From Paenibacillus barcinonensis (lineage in GTDB: Bacteria; Bacillota; Bacilli; Paenibacillales; Paenibacillaceae): a DNA stretch of 64,000 bases. Below the pieces are notes generated by a model, which worked only from the letters and a program-made list of their open reading frames with translations, searched no databases and had not been told where the DNA came from. Where the stretch lies: contig NZ_QJSW01000015.1 in NCBI RefSeq assembly GCF_003217495.1, positions 50,838-114,837 on the forward strand. Reading direction: 5' to 3'. Below are positions 1-9,662 of the stretch, in pieces; the first letter of the stretch is position 1; every line of letters starts with the position of its first letter. Position numbers and translations under genes: made by a program.

Positions 1-831
1 GGCCACTACATTGCTCATATTCCTGTTCTGTATCAGCGAAGTCATGGCTTGTGTATGTCCAAGACCGAGTTCGCCATACGCATTGTGGCCCAGCACCCAC
101 AAGCTTCCGTCATTTTTCACGACTTGAGTTGTACCACTGCCTCCGGACATCGCTTTCACTCCAACTTGCCATTTGCTCGGTGTAGGTACATTGTCCAATC
201 CTGCGGATCCCCAACGATAGAGATCTCCATTTGCTGTTAACGCCAACCCAGCACTCCGGCCTGCTTCAATACCTTTAATATTACTTAGACCTGCAATCAT
301 TTCAGCTTTCCAGACCGTTTGGACTTGCCCCTTGTTGCCTAACTGATTCGAACTGGCATTTCCCCAGCCCCACACGGTACCATCACTTTTAAGTGCCAGT
401 GCAAAGCCACTTCCAGCTGACAATGCACTGACCCCGCTGATATATGGGACTTGCGCAGGGATAAGTCGTCGATCAGATGTACGATCACCCAATTGTCCAA
501 AGTTGTTAGCTCCCCACGACCACACGGTTCCATCTCGTTTTAAGGCGTAGCTTGCATCCCAGCCGGATGCAAGCCCTACAATCCCTTTTAACCCCGGAAT
601 TTGAACGGGTACGAGAGAAGTTTTCGTATCTCCGGTGCCCAGTTCCCCATTCACATTACCTCCCCATGACCACACGGTTCCATCCCGTTTCAGCGCCAAG
701 CTGTACGTGTCTCCCGCTGCCACGGTTAGAATGTCGTTTAACCCCTCTACCTGCACGGCGGTCGTTTTGTTAGTTGTGGTGCCATCGCCGAGTTGTCCGT
801 TCGCGTTATTCCCCCAGCTCCATACGCTTCC
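1..831. repeat. Direct repeat copy A inside the RCC1 gene
   Basis: This segment recurs at 1363-2193 with an offset of exactly 1362 bp (454 codons, in frame). Only two differences were seen over about 810 bp (near 526 and 623) before the copies diverge after about 811. Both copies encode RCC1 blades. Because copy A starts at the window edge, the duplicated unit probably extends further left. Confidence 0.95.
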
Positions 832-3800
832 ATCCGGTTTCACGAGTACGCTGTGGGAAGTGCTTGTGGACATGTGGGCTTCGATCGTGCCCGTATTTCC
901 TTCTTCTCCAATGGTCATCCATCCTACTTCGGACCAGTTAGACCACGCGCTTTCATCTTTTACTCGCACTTGCACTTTCAGCGGTACGCCCACAGGCAAC
1001 TCCTGATCCACCGTCCACGAATTTATAGCCGCAGTCACCGCCTGGTTGATCACATCGGTATCCACGATGACTTGACCCGCTTCATTCAAAATTTGCACTT
1101 GATACGCGGCAAATACCGTCAGTTCTGCATCCGTTTGGGTCCACATAATGGACGGATGACTAATGTTGGCTACCTGTGGTGTTCCTTGACTTCCAGTCGG
1201 GTAACCTAACTTAATTTGCGGAGCCACGTTATCCAGCACTTTAACCGGTACCATGCGGCTCGTGACCGTCCCGTCTCCCAACTGACCTTTGTCATTTTGT
1301 CCAAAAGACCATACACTTCCGTCAGACTTCATGGCAAACGTTGCATTAAATCCTCCAGCTGTGGCCACTACATTGCTCATATTCCTGTTCTGTATCAGCG
1401 AAGTCATGGCTTGTGTATGTCCAAGACCGAGTTCGCCATACGCATTGTGGCCCAGCACCCACAAGCTTCCGTCATTTTTCACGACTTGAGTTGTACCACT
1501 GCCTCCGGACATCGCTTTCACTCCAACTTGCCATTTGCTCGGTGTAGGTACATTGTCCAATCCTGCGGATCCCCAACGATAGAGATCTCCATTTGCTGTT
1601 AACGCCAACCCAGCACTCCGGCCTGCTTCAATACCTTTAATATTACTTAGACCTGCAATCATTTCAGCTTTCCAGACCGTTTGGACTTGCCCCTTGTTGC
1701 CTAACTGATTCGAACTGGCATTTCCCCAGCCCCACACGGTACCATCACTTTTAAGTGCCAGTGCAAAGCCACTTCCAGCTGACAATGCACTGACCCCGCT
1801 GATATATGGGACTTGCGCAGGGATAAGTCGTCGATCAGATGTACGATCACCCAATTGTCCAAAGTTGTTAGCTCCCCACGACCACACAGTTCCATCTCGT
1901 TTTAAGGCGTAGCTTGCATCCCAGCCGGATGCAAGCCCTACAATCCCTTTTAACCCCGGAATTTGAACGGGTACGAGAGAAGTTTTTGTATCTCCGGTGC
2001 CCAGTTCCCCATTCACATTACCTCCCCATGACCACACGGTTCCATCCCGTTTCAGCGCCAAGCTGTACGTGTCTCCCGCTGCCACGGTTAGAATGTCGTT
2101 TAACCCCTCTACCTGCACGGCGGTCGTTTTGTTAGTTGTGGTGCCATCGCCGAGTTGTCCGTTCGCGTTATTTCCCCAGCTCCATACGGTTCCATCTGTC
2201 TTCATTCTGATAGTATGGTTAGTCCTTGTACTTATAAGATTAGATGGTGTACTTTCATAATACAGTCCATCTTCTGATGAGTTTTCTGCTTCATCTCGGG
2301 CGACTATTTTTATAGAATAAGAGGTCCCCTTGGTTAAATTAGTAAATGTGTATTCAGAATCTCTTACATTAGTGAGATAGGTCGAATTCAGGTATACGTC
2401 GTATCCGACTACCTCTACGTTATCAGTAGAACTCTCCCAACTAATTTTTAATTGATTAATATCTCTAACTACTGTTTTAAAACCTGTTGGCTTGGAGGGA
2501 GGAGTCTTATCTACCTTTGCCTCTCCAGAGACTACCTCACTTGAATTGAATACATTATCTAGCGTTCTGGCGAACACTTTATGCAATCCTTCATTACTGA
2601 TGATTACAGGTTCTTTGTAATTAATCCATTTGCTATTCTCACCAATTTTGTATTGATATATTTGAAATCCGCTATCTTTATCCTCCGCATCTAACAGTGT
2701 CACACTGACAAACTTGTTCGTCCATTTCAAAGGTTCTACAACCATCTTCGGGTTGGAAGGATTGGTTGTATCTACTTTAATCGTTTCCTCAAGTACATCA
2801 GAGTCGTTTCTATTTTTGTCTCTTGCAAAAGATTTAAATTTATAAATGCCGGTTTCAGGCAATTTAATTGGATCGGTGTATTCTTTGAAATCAGAATCAT
2901 CTAAGCTATAAAATACTTTATATATTCCTGATTCATCATCTTTACCTGTTAATTTATATGCAGCATCTTTTCCATACCATTCATTCACACCTTTTACACC
3001 TAGCATGGCAGAGCTAATCGTTGGTTTGATTTCATCTTGAGTGCCCGCGGCATTCAAATCGACTGAAGGAGTAATGGTACTGTCGATATTCCCATCACCA
3101 TTCTCATCAATTCTAAGTTCGATCTCACCGTTTGAATTAGTCCCAGAAGTAAAAACAGTATTAGGAGTCACAGCAATCTCATCAAATCTAACTGTTCTGA
3201 CTTCTTCATCTTGTTCATTTGACCACACCAGAGAGTAGATCATGTCCCCATAACCCGTTCCCTGTAGTTTTACGTTATAATCCCCATCGTTCAAAAGAGC
3301 AATTTTTGTCTCTCCATCGGTATAAAAACTCGCAAACGGAATATTTTCTTCAAGCTCTCCTGTCTCACCGAATCCCAAGTGGTTTCCCGAATTATCATAA
3401 ACATTCAAATCAACAGGGGACTCAATTTTGAGTTTCAGTGTTTTGGTAGTTTCGGTGAATTTACGAATATTAGGTGCAAGTTGACCTGGATTACCCAAAA
3501 GAATATTTTCAACTTGTTTTTGAACGTTTACATTCCCTGGAAGCTTGGTATGCTCTTCCTGAATATAATATGTTTTGCTAGGAACGAGACTTTTACCTAC
3601 GCTTGCACTAATTGTAGGTACAGTGCCGTCACCTTGAATAACTCTCAGATCATTAAGAGATTGTTGAACACTGTAAGTCCTCATTTCTCCTAAAGTACTA
3701 ATTTTATCTCCTATAATGTAATACGAATCTACAGAATTAAGATTATTTATAATGTTGAGGTTTTTGTGTAGCTTATCTGCATTTTCTAACATTGTGTCGT

Positions 3801-4869
3801 TAGACCAGGGTCTTGATTCTAATTGTTTCTTTGTAGATTCATAATCTTTAAACTTTTGTATTAATCGGTTGTCACTCCTTTTTCCAGATGAGAGATACTC
3901 TAGGCTATGTGTAAGATAATATGTATTGTTAAGCGAGAAGTACTTTCTTGAAGGTAACAATTCATAGGCAGACAATATATTAGGCATGATAGCTTTAATT
4001 TGGAAACCTACTGCGCCATCTTTCCATTGAGACCCAGTTGCATTTCCAGTCTCAAATGTGTACGCAGCCTTTGGGGCACCTAAGTAAGGGGTGCCTATTG
4101 TTACAAGTTTATCAACATTGCTCCCATTACCAAGATTAATATATTCTGTAGCAATAATCCCTCCCATACTGTGGGCAACTAGATATATTTTACTATCTGG
4201 AGAAGATGCCTTTGCAGCGGTCACTTTATCTTTTAAAAGTTTAGCATTTTTGTTAGCTCCCAAACGCCAGTCATATCCGAAATCAATAACAAAAAATTTC
4301 TTGTTTAAATAATCATGTATTGTTTTATAGAATTCGTCTTCAGGTGCTCCTGCATAGATACTCCTATCTACAGAATCACCGTTTCTATCCATTTCCAATT
4401 TAGGAATTTTATTTAATGGATTCCCGCCAGGAATCCACAATTTTGTTGATCCAGAATACAACTCTGAACCCATAATCCCTGGAATAAAAATCACTCTATG
4501 CTTGAATACCTTAACAATAACTTGTTCACTATATCCGCTTACATCCAGAGGAATAATTTCAAATTTATATGCTCCTTCCTCATTGTACGAGGAATAATTT
4601 AAGATATTCGAAATAGAGGTATCAAAATTGAAGCGTGTATCTATCATATTTCCATTCCGAAAAATATTAATCTTCACTGCATGCTCTCTGTCATCGAAAT
4701 TATAGTGAATTTTTATACTCTCACCAAACTCGACCTTACTTTTTTCAGCCCACACATTTGTAGCTGCATAAGCCTCATTTGTAACCCCCAAAAAATTAAA
4801 AACCCCAAAATAAAATATAATTCCAATAATGAATATAATTGTAAAATTTCTACTGTATATACCTCTCAT
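1..4869 (-). CDS. Secreted LCAT-like acyl hydrolase with RCC1 beta-propeller repeats (3' end outside window)
   Basis: Open for 1623 codons from ATG at 4869 to the window edge with no stop. Residues 1-36 form a signal peptide ending AYA|A. Residues 125-445 look like a lecithin:cholesterol acyltransferase/phospholipase domain: oxyanion-type IPGIMGSEL near 130, GYDWR near 200, nucleophile motif AHSMGG with Ser234, GDGTVP with Asp414, and EEHTK with His440, a plausible complete Ser-Asp-His triad. Bacterial Ig/FN3-like segments follow to about 885. RCC1 repeats (VWSWGNNxxGQLGDGT type) then run to the edge, interrupted by a linker of about 190 residues. It is probably exported and acts on lipids or esters outside the cell, with the propellers binding surfaces or partners; that role is inference. 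AT-rich N-terminal half, higher-GC RCC1 part. It follows the 4901-5536 gene by 31 bp, probably in one transcript. Confidence 0.85.
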   Translation of the reverse strand, partial: MRGIYSRNFTIIFIIGIIFYFGVFNFLGVTNEAYAATNVWAEKSKVEFGESIKIHYNFDDREHAVKINIFRNGNMIDTRFNFDTSISNILNYSSYNEEGAYKFEIIPLDVSGYSEQVIVKVFKHRVIFIPGIMGSELYSGSTKLWIPGGNPLNKIPKLEMDRNGDSVDRSIYAGAPEDEFYKTIHDYLNKKFFVIDFGYDWRLGANKNAKLLKDKVTAAKASSPDSKIYLVAHSMGGIIATEYINLGNGSNVDKLVTIGTPYLGAPKAAYTFETGNATGSQWKDGAVGFQIKAIMPNILSAYELLPSRKYFSLNNTYYLTHSLEYLSSGKRSDNRLIQKFKDYESTKKQLESRPWSNDTMLENADKLHKNLNIINNLNSVDSYYIIGDKISTLGEMRTYSVQQSLNDLRVIQGDGTVPTISASVGKSLVPSKTYYIQEEHTKLPGNVNVQKQVENILLGNPGQLAPNIRKFTETTKTLKLKIESPVDLNVYDNSGNHLGFGETGELEENIPFASFYTDGETKIALLNDGDYNVKLQGTGYGDMIYSLVWSNEQDEEVRTVRFDEIAVTPNTVFTSGTNSNGEIELRIDENGDGNIDSTITPSVDLNAAGTQDEIKPTISSAMLGVKGVNEWYGKDAAYKLTGKDDESGIYKVFYSLDDSDFKEYTDPIKLPETGIYKFKSFARDKNRNDSDVLEETIKVDTTNPSNPKMVVEPLKWTNKFVSVTLLDAEDKDSGFQIYQYKIGENSKWINYKEPVIISNEGLHKVFARTLDNVFNSSEVVSGEAKVDKTPPSKPTGFKTVVRDINQLKISWESSTDNVEVVGYDVYLNSTYLTNVRDSEYTFTNLTKGTSYSIKIVARDEAENSSEDGLYYESTPSNLISTRTNHTIRMKTDGTVWSWGNNANGQLGDGTTTNKTTAVQVEGLNDILTVAAGDTYSLALKRDGTVWSWGGNVNGELGTGDTKTSLVPVQIPGLKGIVGLASGWDASYALKRDGTVWSWGANNFGQLGDRTSDRRLIPAQVPYISGVSALSAGSGFALALKSDGTVWGWGNASSNQLGNKGQVQTVWKAEMIAGLSNIKGIEAGRSAGLALTANGDLYRWGSAGLDNVPTPSKWQVGVKAMSGGSGTTQVVKNDGSLWVLGHNAYGELGLGHTQAMTSLIQNRNMSNVVATAGGFNATFAMKSDGSVWSFGQNDKGQLGDGTVTSRMVPVKVLDNVAPQIKLGYPTGSQGTPQVANISHPSIMWTQTDAELTVFAAYQVQILNEAGQVIVDTDVINQAVTAAINSWTVDQELPVGVPLKVQVRVKDESAWSNWSEVGWMTIGEEGNTGTIEAHMSTSTSHSVLVKPDGSVWSWGNNANGQLGDGTTTNKTTAVQVEGLNDILTVAAGDTYSLALKRDGTVWSWGGNVNGELGTGDTKTSLVPVQIPGLKGIVGLASGWDASYALKRDGTVWSWGANNFGQLGDRTSDRRLIPAQVPYISGVSALSAGSGFALALKSDGTVWGWGNASSNQLGNKGQVQTVWKAEMIAGLSNIKGIEAGRSAGLALTANGDLYRWGSAGLDNVPTPSKWQVGVKAMSGGSGTTQVVKNDGSLWVLGHNAYGELGLGHTQAMTSLIQNRNMSNVVA
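1363..2193. repeat. Direct repeat copy B inside the RCC1 gene
   Basis: Near-identical partner of positions 1-831. The 1362-bp unit comprises an RCC1 block plus a linker with a fibronectin-like feel. Near-identity at silent positions shows recent duplication or gene conversion. Confidence 0.95.
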
Positions 4870-4900
4870 GTCACAAACTCACTCTCTTTCTATACTAAGC

Positions 4901-5536
4901 TTATTTACAATAGGACTCATTTGTGCAATCCACTTCTTTGCCCTTGTCAATGATAACCGTGACATAATTGACCACCAATTGGTCGTTAAAAACTAGCTTA
5001 ACATCCGTTTCAAATGCTGTACCAATAAACGCTCTCACCTCGTTTTTTTCTATGTCACCTTCTTGTATTTTTCTCAAATAAACAACTGTACGTACTACTT
5101 CGTCATCGGTCCAACTTTCGCTTTCTTTCTGATCTATAACAAATGGCAGTTGGTTACGATCAATAACTTGTTGGACTTGACTTCGTATCTCCGATTGAAC
5201 ATGTTTCGAAGGAGTTTTAAAAAAATCGAGAATTGCGCTTTGGTATGGTATTAATATAAAACTCATTACAAAACTTGCTACAAAAGAAGCAATGATTGTT
5301 TTTTTTATAGCATTCTGTTTCTTCTTGTTAAGGATATATACGGCGATAACAAACGGCAGAAGTATCAAGGCTAGTATAAGGAGAGTCTGGCTTTTGGGCG
5401 GACCAATGAAAATCCTAAAACCTCCACCATCCACTGATAGAATCAATATAAGTAAGAAATAAGCAAAAAGCCCTCCTCCACCAATACTCAATATCGATAC
5501 AAATATAGGTAAAATAATTCTCAAAATGAAATTCAT
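4901..5536 (-). CDS. Membrane protein of unknown function (211 aa)
   Basis: I do not recognise the family. There are about three hydrophobic segments at roughly residues 5-35, 48-68 and 80-100, then a soluble C-terminal half (about 105-211) that is charged and predicted to lie on one side of the membrane. Two cysteines lie in the last ten residues (DCTNESYCK). The gene ends 31 bp before the start of the large secreted LCAT-like gene and begins 12 bp after a small hydrophobic ORF, so the three may form one operon. A GGAAGGGG stretch sits immediately before the ATG. The codon use is AT-rich like its neighbours, unlike the phn genes next door. Confidence 0.75.
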   Translation of the reverse strand: MNFILRIILPIFVSILSIGGGGLFAYFLLILILSVDGGGFRIFIGPPKSQTLLILALILLPFVIAVYILNKKKQNAIKKTIIASFVASFVMSFILIPYQSAILDFFKTPSKHVQSEIRSQVQQVIDRNQLPFVIDQKESESWTDDEVVRTVVYLRKIQEGDIEKNEVRAFIGTAFETDVKLVFNDQLVVNYVTVIIDKGKEVDCTNESYCK

Positions 5537-5548
5537 CCCCTTCCCATA

Positions 5549-5740
5549 TTAAAATCGGAATAACTTACAAATAATTGAATAGAAAATTAAGCAAATTGCA
5601 AATATATTTTCACCACTTATCTTATGAGACAGATAAGAAACTACGAACACATAACTAGATTTAGAGCCTGTGAATCTACAACCAACAGAAACAAGACTAC
5701 CTCCTGCCGCATAACCCAGCAAAAGATAGCCCTTTTCCAT
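5549..5740 (-). CDS. Small hydrophobic protein, hypothetical (63 aa)
   Basis: Short ORF with two hydrophobic stretches, starting 20 bp downstream of the phnE stop and ending 12 bp before the next gene. A weak Shine-Dalgarno-like GAAGTGG lies just upstream of the ATG. Its place in a tight gene series supports it; the length and lack of a known family argue for caution. Confidence 0.45.
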   Translation of the reverse strand: MEKGYLLLGYAAGGSLVSVGCRFTGSKSSYVFVVSYLSHKISGENIFAICLIFYSIICKLFRF

Positions 5741-5759
5741 ACCACTTCAATTCCTTAAC

Positions 5760-6572
5760 TTACACCAGCTTCTTGCGAATATATCCCGAGATCAGGTCAA
5801 TGATCGTGATCATCACGATGATGCCGAGCAGGATAATGCCGACACGCGGCCAGTTGCGTGTACTGAGTGCAAAGATCAGCGGTGTTCCGATACCACCTGC
5901 GCCGATCACACCAAGAATCGTGGCAGAACGCACATTAATCTCAAAACGATACAGCGTATAGTTCAGGAAGCCTGGAATGACCTGCGGCAGGATGGCAAAC
6001 CATAGCTGCTGCATCCGGGTTGCCCCTGAAGCCAATAGCGCCTCGGACGGGCCGTAATCAATATTCTCAACCTCATCCGCAAACAGCTTACCCAGCATGC
6101 CGATCGAGTGCAGTCCCAGAGCCAACACCCCGGCGAACGAGCCAGGACCGACAGCCTTGATGAACAAGAGAGCCATAATAATCTCCGGGAACGTGCGGAT
6201 GAAGCTGAGCATCATTTTCCCCGCACCCGAGATGGCTCGATGTCCGCTCATATTGCGTGCAGACCAGAAGGCAAACGGGATACAGAGCACGGCGGAGATC
6301 ACGGTACCCAATACAGAAATCGCCAATGTATCGAGCAATCCACGCAGCAAATCCTCGCCTTCCGGCAAATAGACAAAATTCCAGTCGGGCGAGAAAATGC
6401 CTGCAACTATCGCCTTCATAATTTGTCCGGCAGTTTCCTTGAAACCCGTAAACGGTACGCCCGCAAGTGCCCACGCATAGACTAGAATTAATAACAAAAT
6501 AATGATCCAGCGCAGCGGGTTTCTCCGTTGTGTGGGTCTTGGCCGTATACGGCTCGCTTCATTTTTCATCAT
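5760..6572 (-). CDS. phnE: Phosphonate-type ABC transporter permease, second copy
   Basis: Inner-membrane permease of the PhnE family, 270 aa, with about six membrane segments. It carries the cytoplasmic coupling-loop signature seen here as EINVRSATILGVIGAGGIG near residues 210-230. It would pair with the upstream PhnE to form the channel for phosphonate or a similar phosphorus compound. The start overlaps the preceding permease stop by 4 bp (ATGA), so the two are translationally coupled. Last gene of the phnDCEE operon. Substrate specificity (phosphonate, phosphite or phosphate ester) cannot be read from sequence alone. Confidence 0.93.
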   Translation of the reverse strand: MMKNEASRIRPRPTQRRNPLRWIIILLLILVYAWALAGVPFTGFKETAGQIMKAIVAGIFSPDWNFVYLPEGEDLLRGLLDTLAISVLGTVISAVLCIPFAFWSARNMSGHRAISGAGKMMLSFIRTFPEIIMALLFIKAVGPGSFAGVLALGLHSIGMLGKLFADEVENIDYGPSEALLASGATRMQQLWFAILPQVIPGFLNYTLYRFEINVRSATILGVIGAGGIGTPLIFALSTRNWPRVGIILLGIIVMITIIDLISGYIRKKLV

Positions 6573-7435
6573 AACAATTTCTCCCGCAGCTTAGTGCTCA
6601 CATAGTCGATAATCAGAACAATCGCCAGTGTGAAAATAATAATCGTATTGGTCTTGTCATACTCCAAGAACCCGAGTGTCGCTTCATAATAAAGTCCGAT
6701 ACCTCCGGCTCCGACCAATCCCAGAATGGCGGCGGCACGCACGTTAATCTCGAAGGCATACAGCACGTAAGACGTAAACTGTGCCGCAATTTGAGGAACA
6801 ACACCGTACACAATGAGCTGAATCCGGTTCATGCCTACAGCGGTCATCGCTTCAAGCGGCCCCTTGTCAATCGTCTCCAGTGTTTCATACGTAAGCTTGG
6901 CAATCAGCCCTACCGAGAATACAGCCAGTGCGAGAATACCCGGAACCGGCCCCAATCCAAATACAGCAACAAACAGTGCCGCCAGTAGCAGATCGGGTAT
7001 CGTACGAATAAGGTTCAGCAGAAAACGTGCCGGATAATAAATCCAGCGGCTTGGCGCCAGATTACCCGCACAGATAATCGAGATCGGAATCGCGAGAATC
7101 GCGCCAATTGTCGTGCCCAGCAGCGCCATACGAATCGTCTCCAGCATGCCCTGTACGATGTTGTCAAAATAACTCCAGCGCGGTGGAAACATCTCCTTCA
7201 GCAGCTTCCACATCTCAGGGATTCCCGTAATTAAATCAGTGATCCCCGCTCCCGTCTGCTTCGCACTCGCCCATAGCAGTAGCAAAATGAGCACCAGTGT
7301 CAGCACATGTTTGGTACGACCTGGCGGTTTAGGACGATGTACGACCTGACTCGGACTGGCTCCAGAGCCCGGCCCCCTTCCTTTCCCTGCCGATCCACCT
7401 GCATTCTGCAATGAAACGTTAGCTTCTTGCTTCAT
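6569..7435 (-). CDS. phnE: Phosphonate-type ABC transporter permease, first copy
   Basis: 288-aa PhnE-family permease. The first 35 residues are a Gly/Ser/Pro-rich cytoplasmic tail; about six membrane segments follow, with the coupling motif [19 protein letters not shown] near 230-250. A GGGAG site lies about 14 bp before the ATG, inside the end of phnC, and the 4-bp overlap with phnC implies coupled translation. Two divergent permease copies in tandem are common in Firmicute phn operons and suggest a PhnE1/PhnE2 heterodimer. Confidence 0.93.
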   Translation of the reverse strand: MKQEANVSLQNAGGSAGKGRGPGSGASPSQVVHRPKPPGRTKHVLTLVLILLLLWASAKQTGAGITDLITGIPEMWKLLKEMFPPRWSYFDNIVQGMLETIRMALLGTTIGAILAIPISIICAGNLAPSRWIYYPARFLLNLIRTIPDLLLAALFVAVFGLGPVPGILALAVFSVGLIAKLTYETLETIDKGPLEAMTAVGMNRIQLIVYGVVPQIAAQFTSYVLYAFEINVRAAAILGLVGAGGIGLYYEATLGFLEYDKTNTIIIFTLAIVLIIDYVSTKLREKLL

Positions 7436-8229
7436 ACCAGCACTTCTCCCTGCTCATGCACAGCCTGCTTGTCCAGCAACTCATCTGCCAGAATCGGTCT
7501 GCCATAAATTTCAGCAAAGCGCTCATCCGTCGCCTCTTCCACCGGGCCGTCAAATACCACTTCGCCCGCCCGCAGGCCAACGATGCGTGTCGCATACTCT
7601 CTTGCAAGATCAATAAAGTGCAGATTAACAATGGTTGTAATTCCAAGGTCCTGATTGATTCGTTTGAGATCATCCATAACCTGTTTGGTCGTCAGCGGAT
7701 CAAGTGAGGCAACGGGCTCATCTGCCAGAATAATTTTTGCTTCCTGTGCAAGCACACGCGCAATCGCTACACGCTGCTGCTGTCCACCAGACAGCTGGTC
7801 CGCACGGGAATAAGCTTTTTCGGAGATATTCACCCGATCCAGTGCGTCAAAGGCAAGCTCGACATCCTCCTTGGGAAAACGGCCCAGAATGGTGCGAAGT
7901 GTGGAATGGTACCCCACCCGACCAGCCAATACGTTGCGCAGCACGCTAGAGCGTTTGACCAGATTAAAGCTCTGGAAGATCATGCCGATATCCCGGCGAA
8001 TCATACGCAGACGTTTGCCTTGTGCCTTGGTGATGGAACTGCCGTTAATCAAAATCTCACCTTCACTAATATCATGCAGCCGGTTGATGGAACGCAGTAA
8101 TGTGGATTTGCCTGCGCCAGACAAACCGACCACCGCGATAAATTCTCCCTGCTTAAATTTCAAATTGATGTTATTCAGGCCTTTCGTGCCGTTGGCATAC
8201 GTTTTGGTCACATTGTGAAGCTCAATCAT
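7432..8229 (-). CDS. phnC: Phosphonate-type ABC transporter ATP-binding protein
   Basis: 265-aa ABC ATPase that powers the PhnE permeases from the cytoplasmic face. Visible motifs: Walker [10 protein letters not shown] near residue 35, ABC signature LSGGQQQR near 145, Walker B with catalytic Glu IILADEP near 165, and the switch histidine in NLHFIDLA near 203. The length matches the PhnC family. The ribosome site AAGGA precedes ATG at 8229. It sits between the binding protein gene and the permeases, 171 bp after phnD; an intervening hairpin may let the binding protein be made in excess. Confidence 0.95.
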   Translation of the reverse strand: MIELHNVTKTYANGTKGLNNINLKFKQGEFIAVVGLSGAGKSTLLRSINRLHDISEGEILINGSSITKAQGKRLRMIRRDIGMIFQSFNLVKRSSVLRNVLAGRVGYHSTLRTILGRFPKEDVELAFDALDRVNISEKAYSRADQLSGGQQQRVAIARVLAQEAKIILADEPVASLDPLTTKQVMDDLKRINQDLGITTIVNLHFIDLAREYATRIVGLRAGEVVFDGPVEEATDERFAEIYGRPILADELLDKQAVHEQGEVLV

Positions 8230-8331
8230 CGCGTTAATCCTTCTTTCATCCTTAGTTTCTTACATGCTCCTGCACATTTTGCTATGCCTGGCCGTACCAG
8301 CCTGCCGAGAGTTCTGGTAATAATGGCACAA

Positions 8332-8362
8332 GCCAGCGCAGCGCTAATTACGCTGAACTGGC
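8332..8362 (-). other. Intercistronic hairpin between phnD and phnC
   Basis: Inverted repeat GCCAG-2-CAGCG, 7-nt loop, CGCTG-2-CTGGC, with no T-run. It sits in the 171-bp gap downstream of the binding-protein gene. Such hairpins often stabilise the upstream message or reduce read-through, which would fit a need for excess PhnD. Confidence 0.5.
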
Positions 8363-8400
8363 CTGTTCACTGTTGTGAGCGATACACATCATCTGAAAAA

Positions 8401-9387
8401 CTACTCTTTTTTCACTTTCTCGTTATACTGACGAACGATATCAAACTTGCTGTCATCGGATGCCACATAACCTTCGTGCGTGTAGATTTCTTTGATGATC
8501 TGATGTCCTTCCGTATCTTTACCGATATCAATGAAGGCTTGTTTGATCTTGGCAGTCCAATCTGCATTCATATCGCTGCGAACAGCAATCGTATCGTTCG
8601 GAATTGGCTCAGTGAATGCAAGCACGCGTGTGTCTTTAAATACATTCGGGTAGTCTTTGGACACCGTATTACGGGCATCCTGGAAAATAGCTGCTGCATC
8701 TACATCACCGTTCAATACAGCGATAACCCCTTGGTCATGGCCTTTAACGGTTACAGGCTGTACATCCTTGAGCGGATCAATGCCGCGATCCATCAGCAGT
8801 GCCGCAGGCCATACATAACCCGCAGAGGACGTTACGTTCTGATAGGCAATTTTTTTACCTTTCAGATCCTCAATGGACTGGATCGGGGAGTCTTTTTTCA
8901 CAATAATCATGGATTTATACGAATCTGCCAGTTGCTCTGTCGGAGCGCCCGTCTCATCATTCACACCAAAGCGTTGAGCTTGCAAAATCACCTGTGCTGC
9001 CCCTTTTTCCTTCGCCAGTACATAAGCCGTTGGAGGCAGGAAACCTACATCTACTTTTTTGGAAGCCATCGCTTCAATGATCGTGTTATAGTCTGTCGAT
9101 ACGCTGACTTTTACCGGGATACCCAGCTTGTCGCCAAGCAGCTTCTCCAGCGGTTTAGCCTTCGCTTCAAGGGTGTCTGCATTCTGGGAAGGAACGAATT
9201 GCACCGTCAATTCCGTTGGAACATAACCATCAGCCGTTTTGTCTTTCTCAGCTGGTTCTGTCGATGTGCCGGATGTGCCCGAACTCGCCTGAGCTTCGCT
9301 CGATGAATTGGTTGTAGCGTTAGACCCGCATGCACTCAGGAACAGAACTAAAATTAACAATGGTAAAAATAAAGCAGACTTCTTCAA
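8401..9387 (-). CDS. phnD: Phosphonate-type ABC transporter substrate-binding lipoprotein
   Basis: PhnD/PtxB-family solute-binding protein that delivers substrate to the PhnE channel from outside the membrane. I place the start at the TTG at 9387: a GGAGGG site lies 7 bp before it, whereas the TTG 15 bp upstream overlaps that site. This gives 328 aa beginning with a short basic stretch, a hydrophobic core and the lipobox LSACG, so it is a lipoprotein. A Ser/Thr/Ala-rich linker follows, then the two-lobed binding domain (motif TELTVQFVPSQNAD near 65-80, GFLPPTAYV near 120). First gene of the phnDCEE operon. Confidence 0.93.
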   Translation of the reverse strand: MKKSALFLPLLILVLFLSACGSNATTNSSSEAQASSGTSGTSTEPAEKDKTADGYVPTELTVQFVPSQNADTLEAKAKPLEKLLGDKLGIPVKVSVSTDYNTIIEAMASKKVDVGFLPPTAYVLAKEKGAAQVILQAQRFGVNDETGAPTEQLADSYKSMIIVKKDSPIQSIEDLKGKKIAYQNVTSSAGYVWPAALLMDRGIDPLKDVQPVTVKGHDQGVIAVLNGDVDAAAIFQDARNTVSKDYPNVFKDTRVLAFTEPIPNDTIAVRSDMNADWTAKIKQAFIDIGKDTEGHQIIKEIYTHEGYVASDDSKFDIVRQYNEKVKKE

Positions 9388-9662
9388 TCGAACACCCTCC
9401 AAAAGTTTTTCTATTTTTCAATACTTATCTACTATAATTGGCAAATATTCGCGTGATGTGAAACGAACTTTGGAGTTTTGTAAAGTTTCTTGTCATGCTG
9501 TCAGCTTGACGATCATCTGTTAAAATAGGCTCATTATGGTCGATGATACAGGATGAAATACACGTAGATTCAGGCTTTCCGCCTCTGATTTAGGTCATTT
9601 CGTCTTCTGTATATGCTATTCATGCCATATATCTAAACTTATATATTAGAGGAGATTGTAAA

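Noticed and set aside
1-2215. RCC1 repeats as a possible CRISPR or satellite array
   Set aside because: Repeats are coding, in frame and about 1.36 kb in period; there are no short direct repeats with unique spacers.
8215-9306. 363-codon open frame on the plus strand opposite phnD
   Set aside because: Antisense shadow of a well-supported lipoprotein gene; no family resemblance and no ribosome site.
9403-9662. Possible PhoP box between phnD and the phosphoesterase
   Set aside because: TTCACA-like hexamers occur but not as regularly spaced direct repeats.
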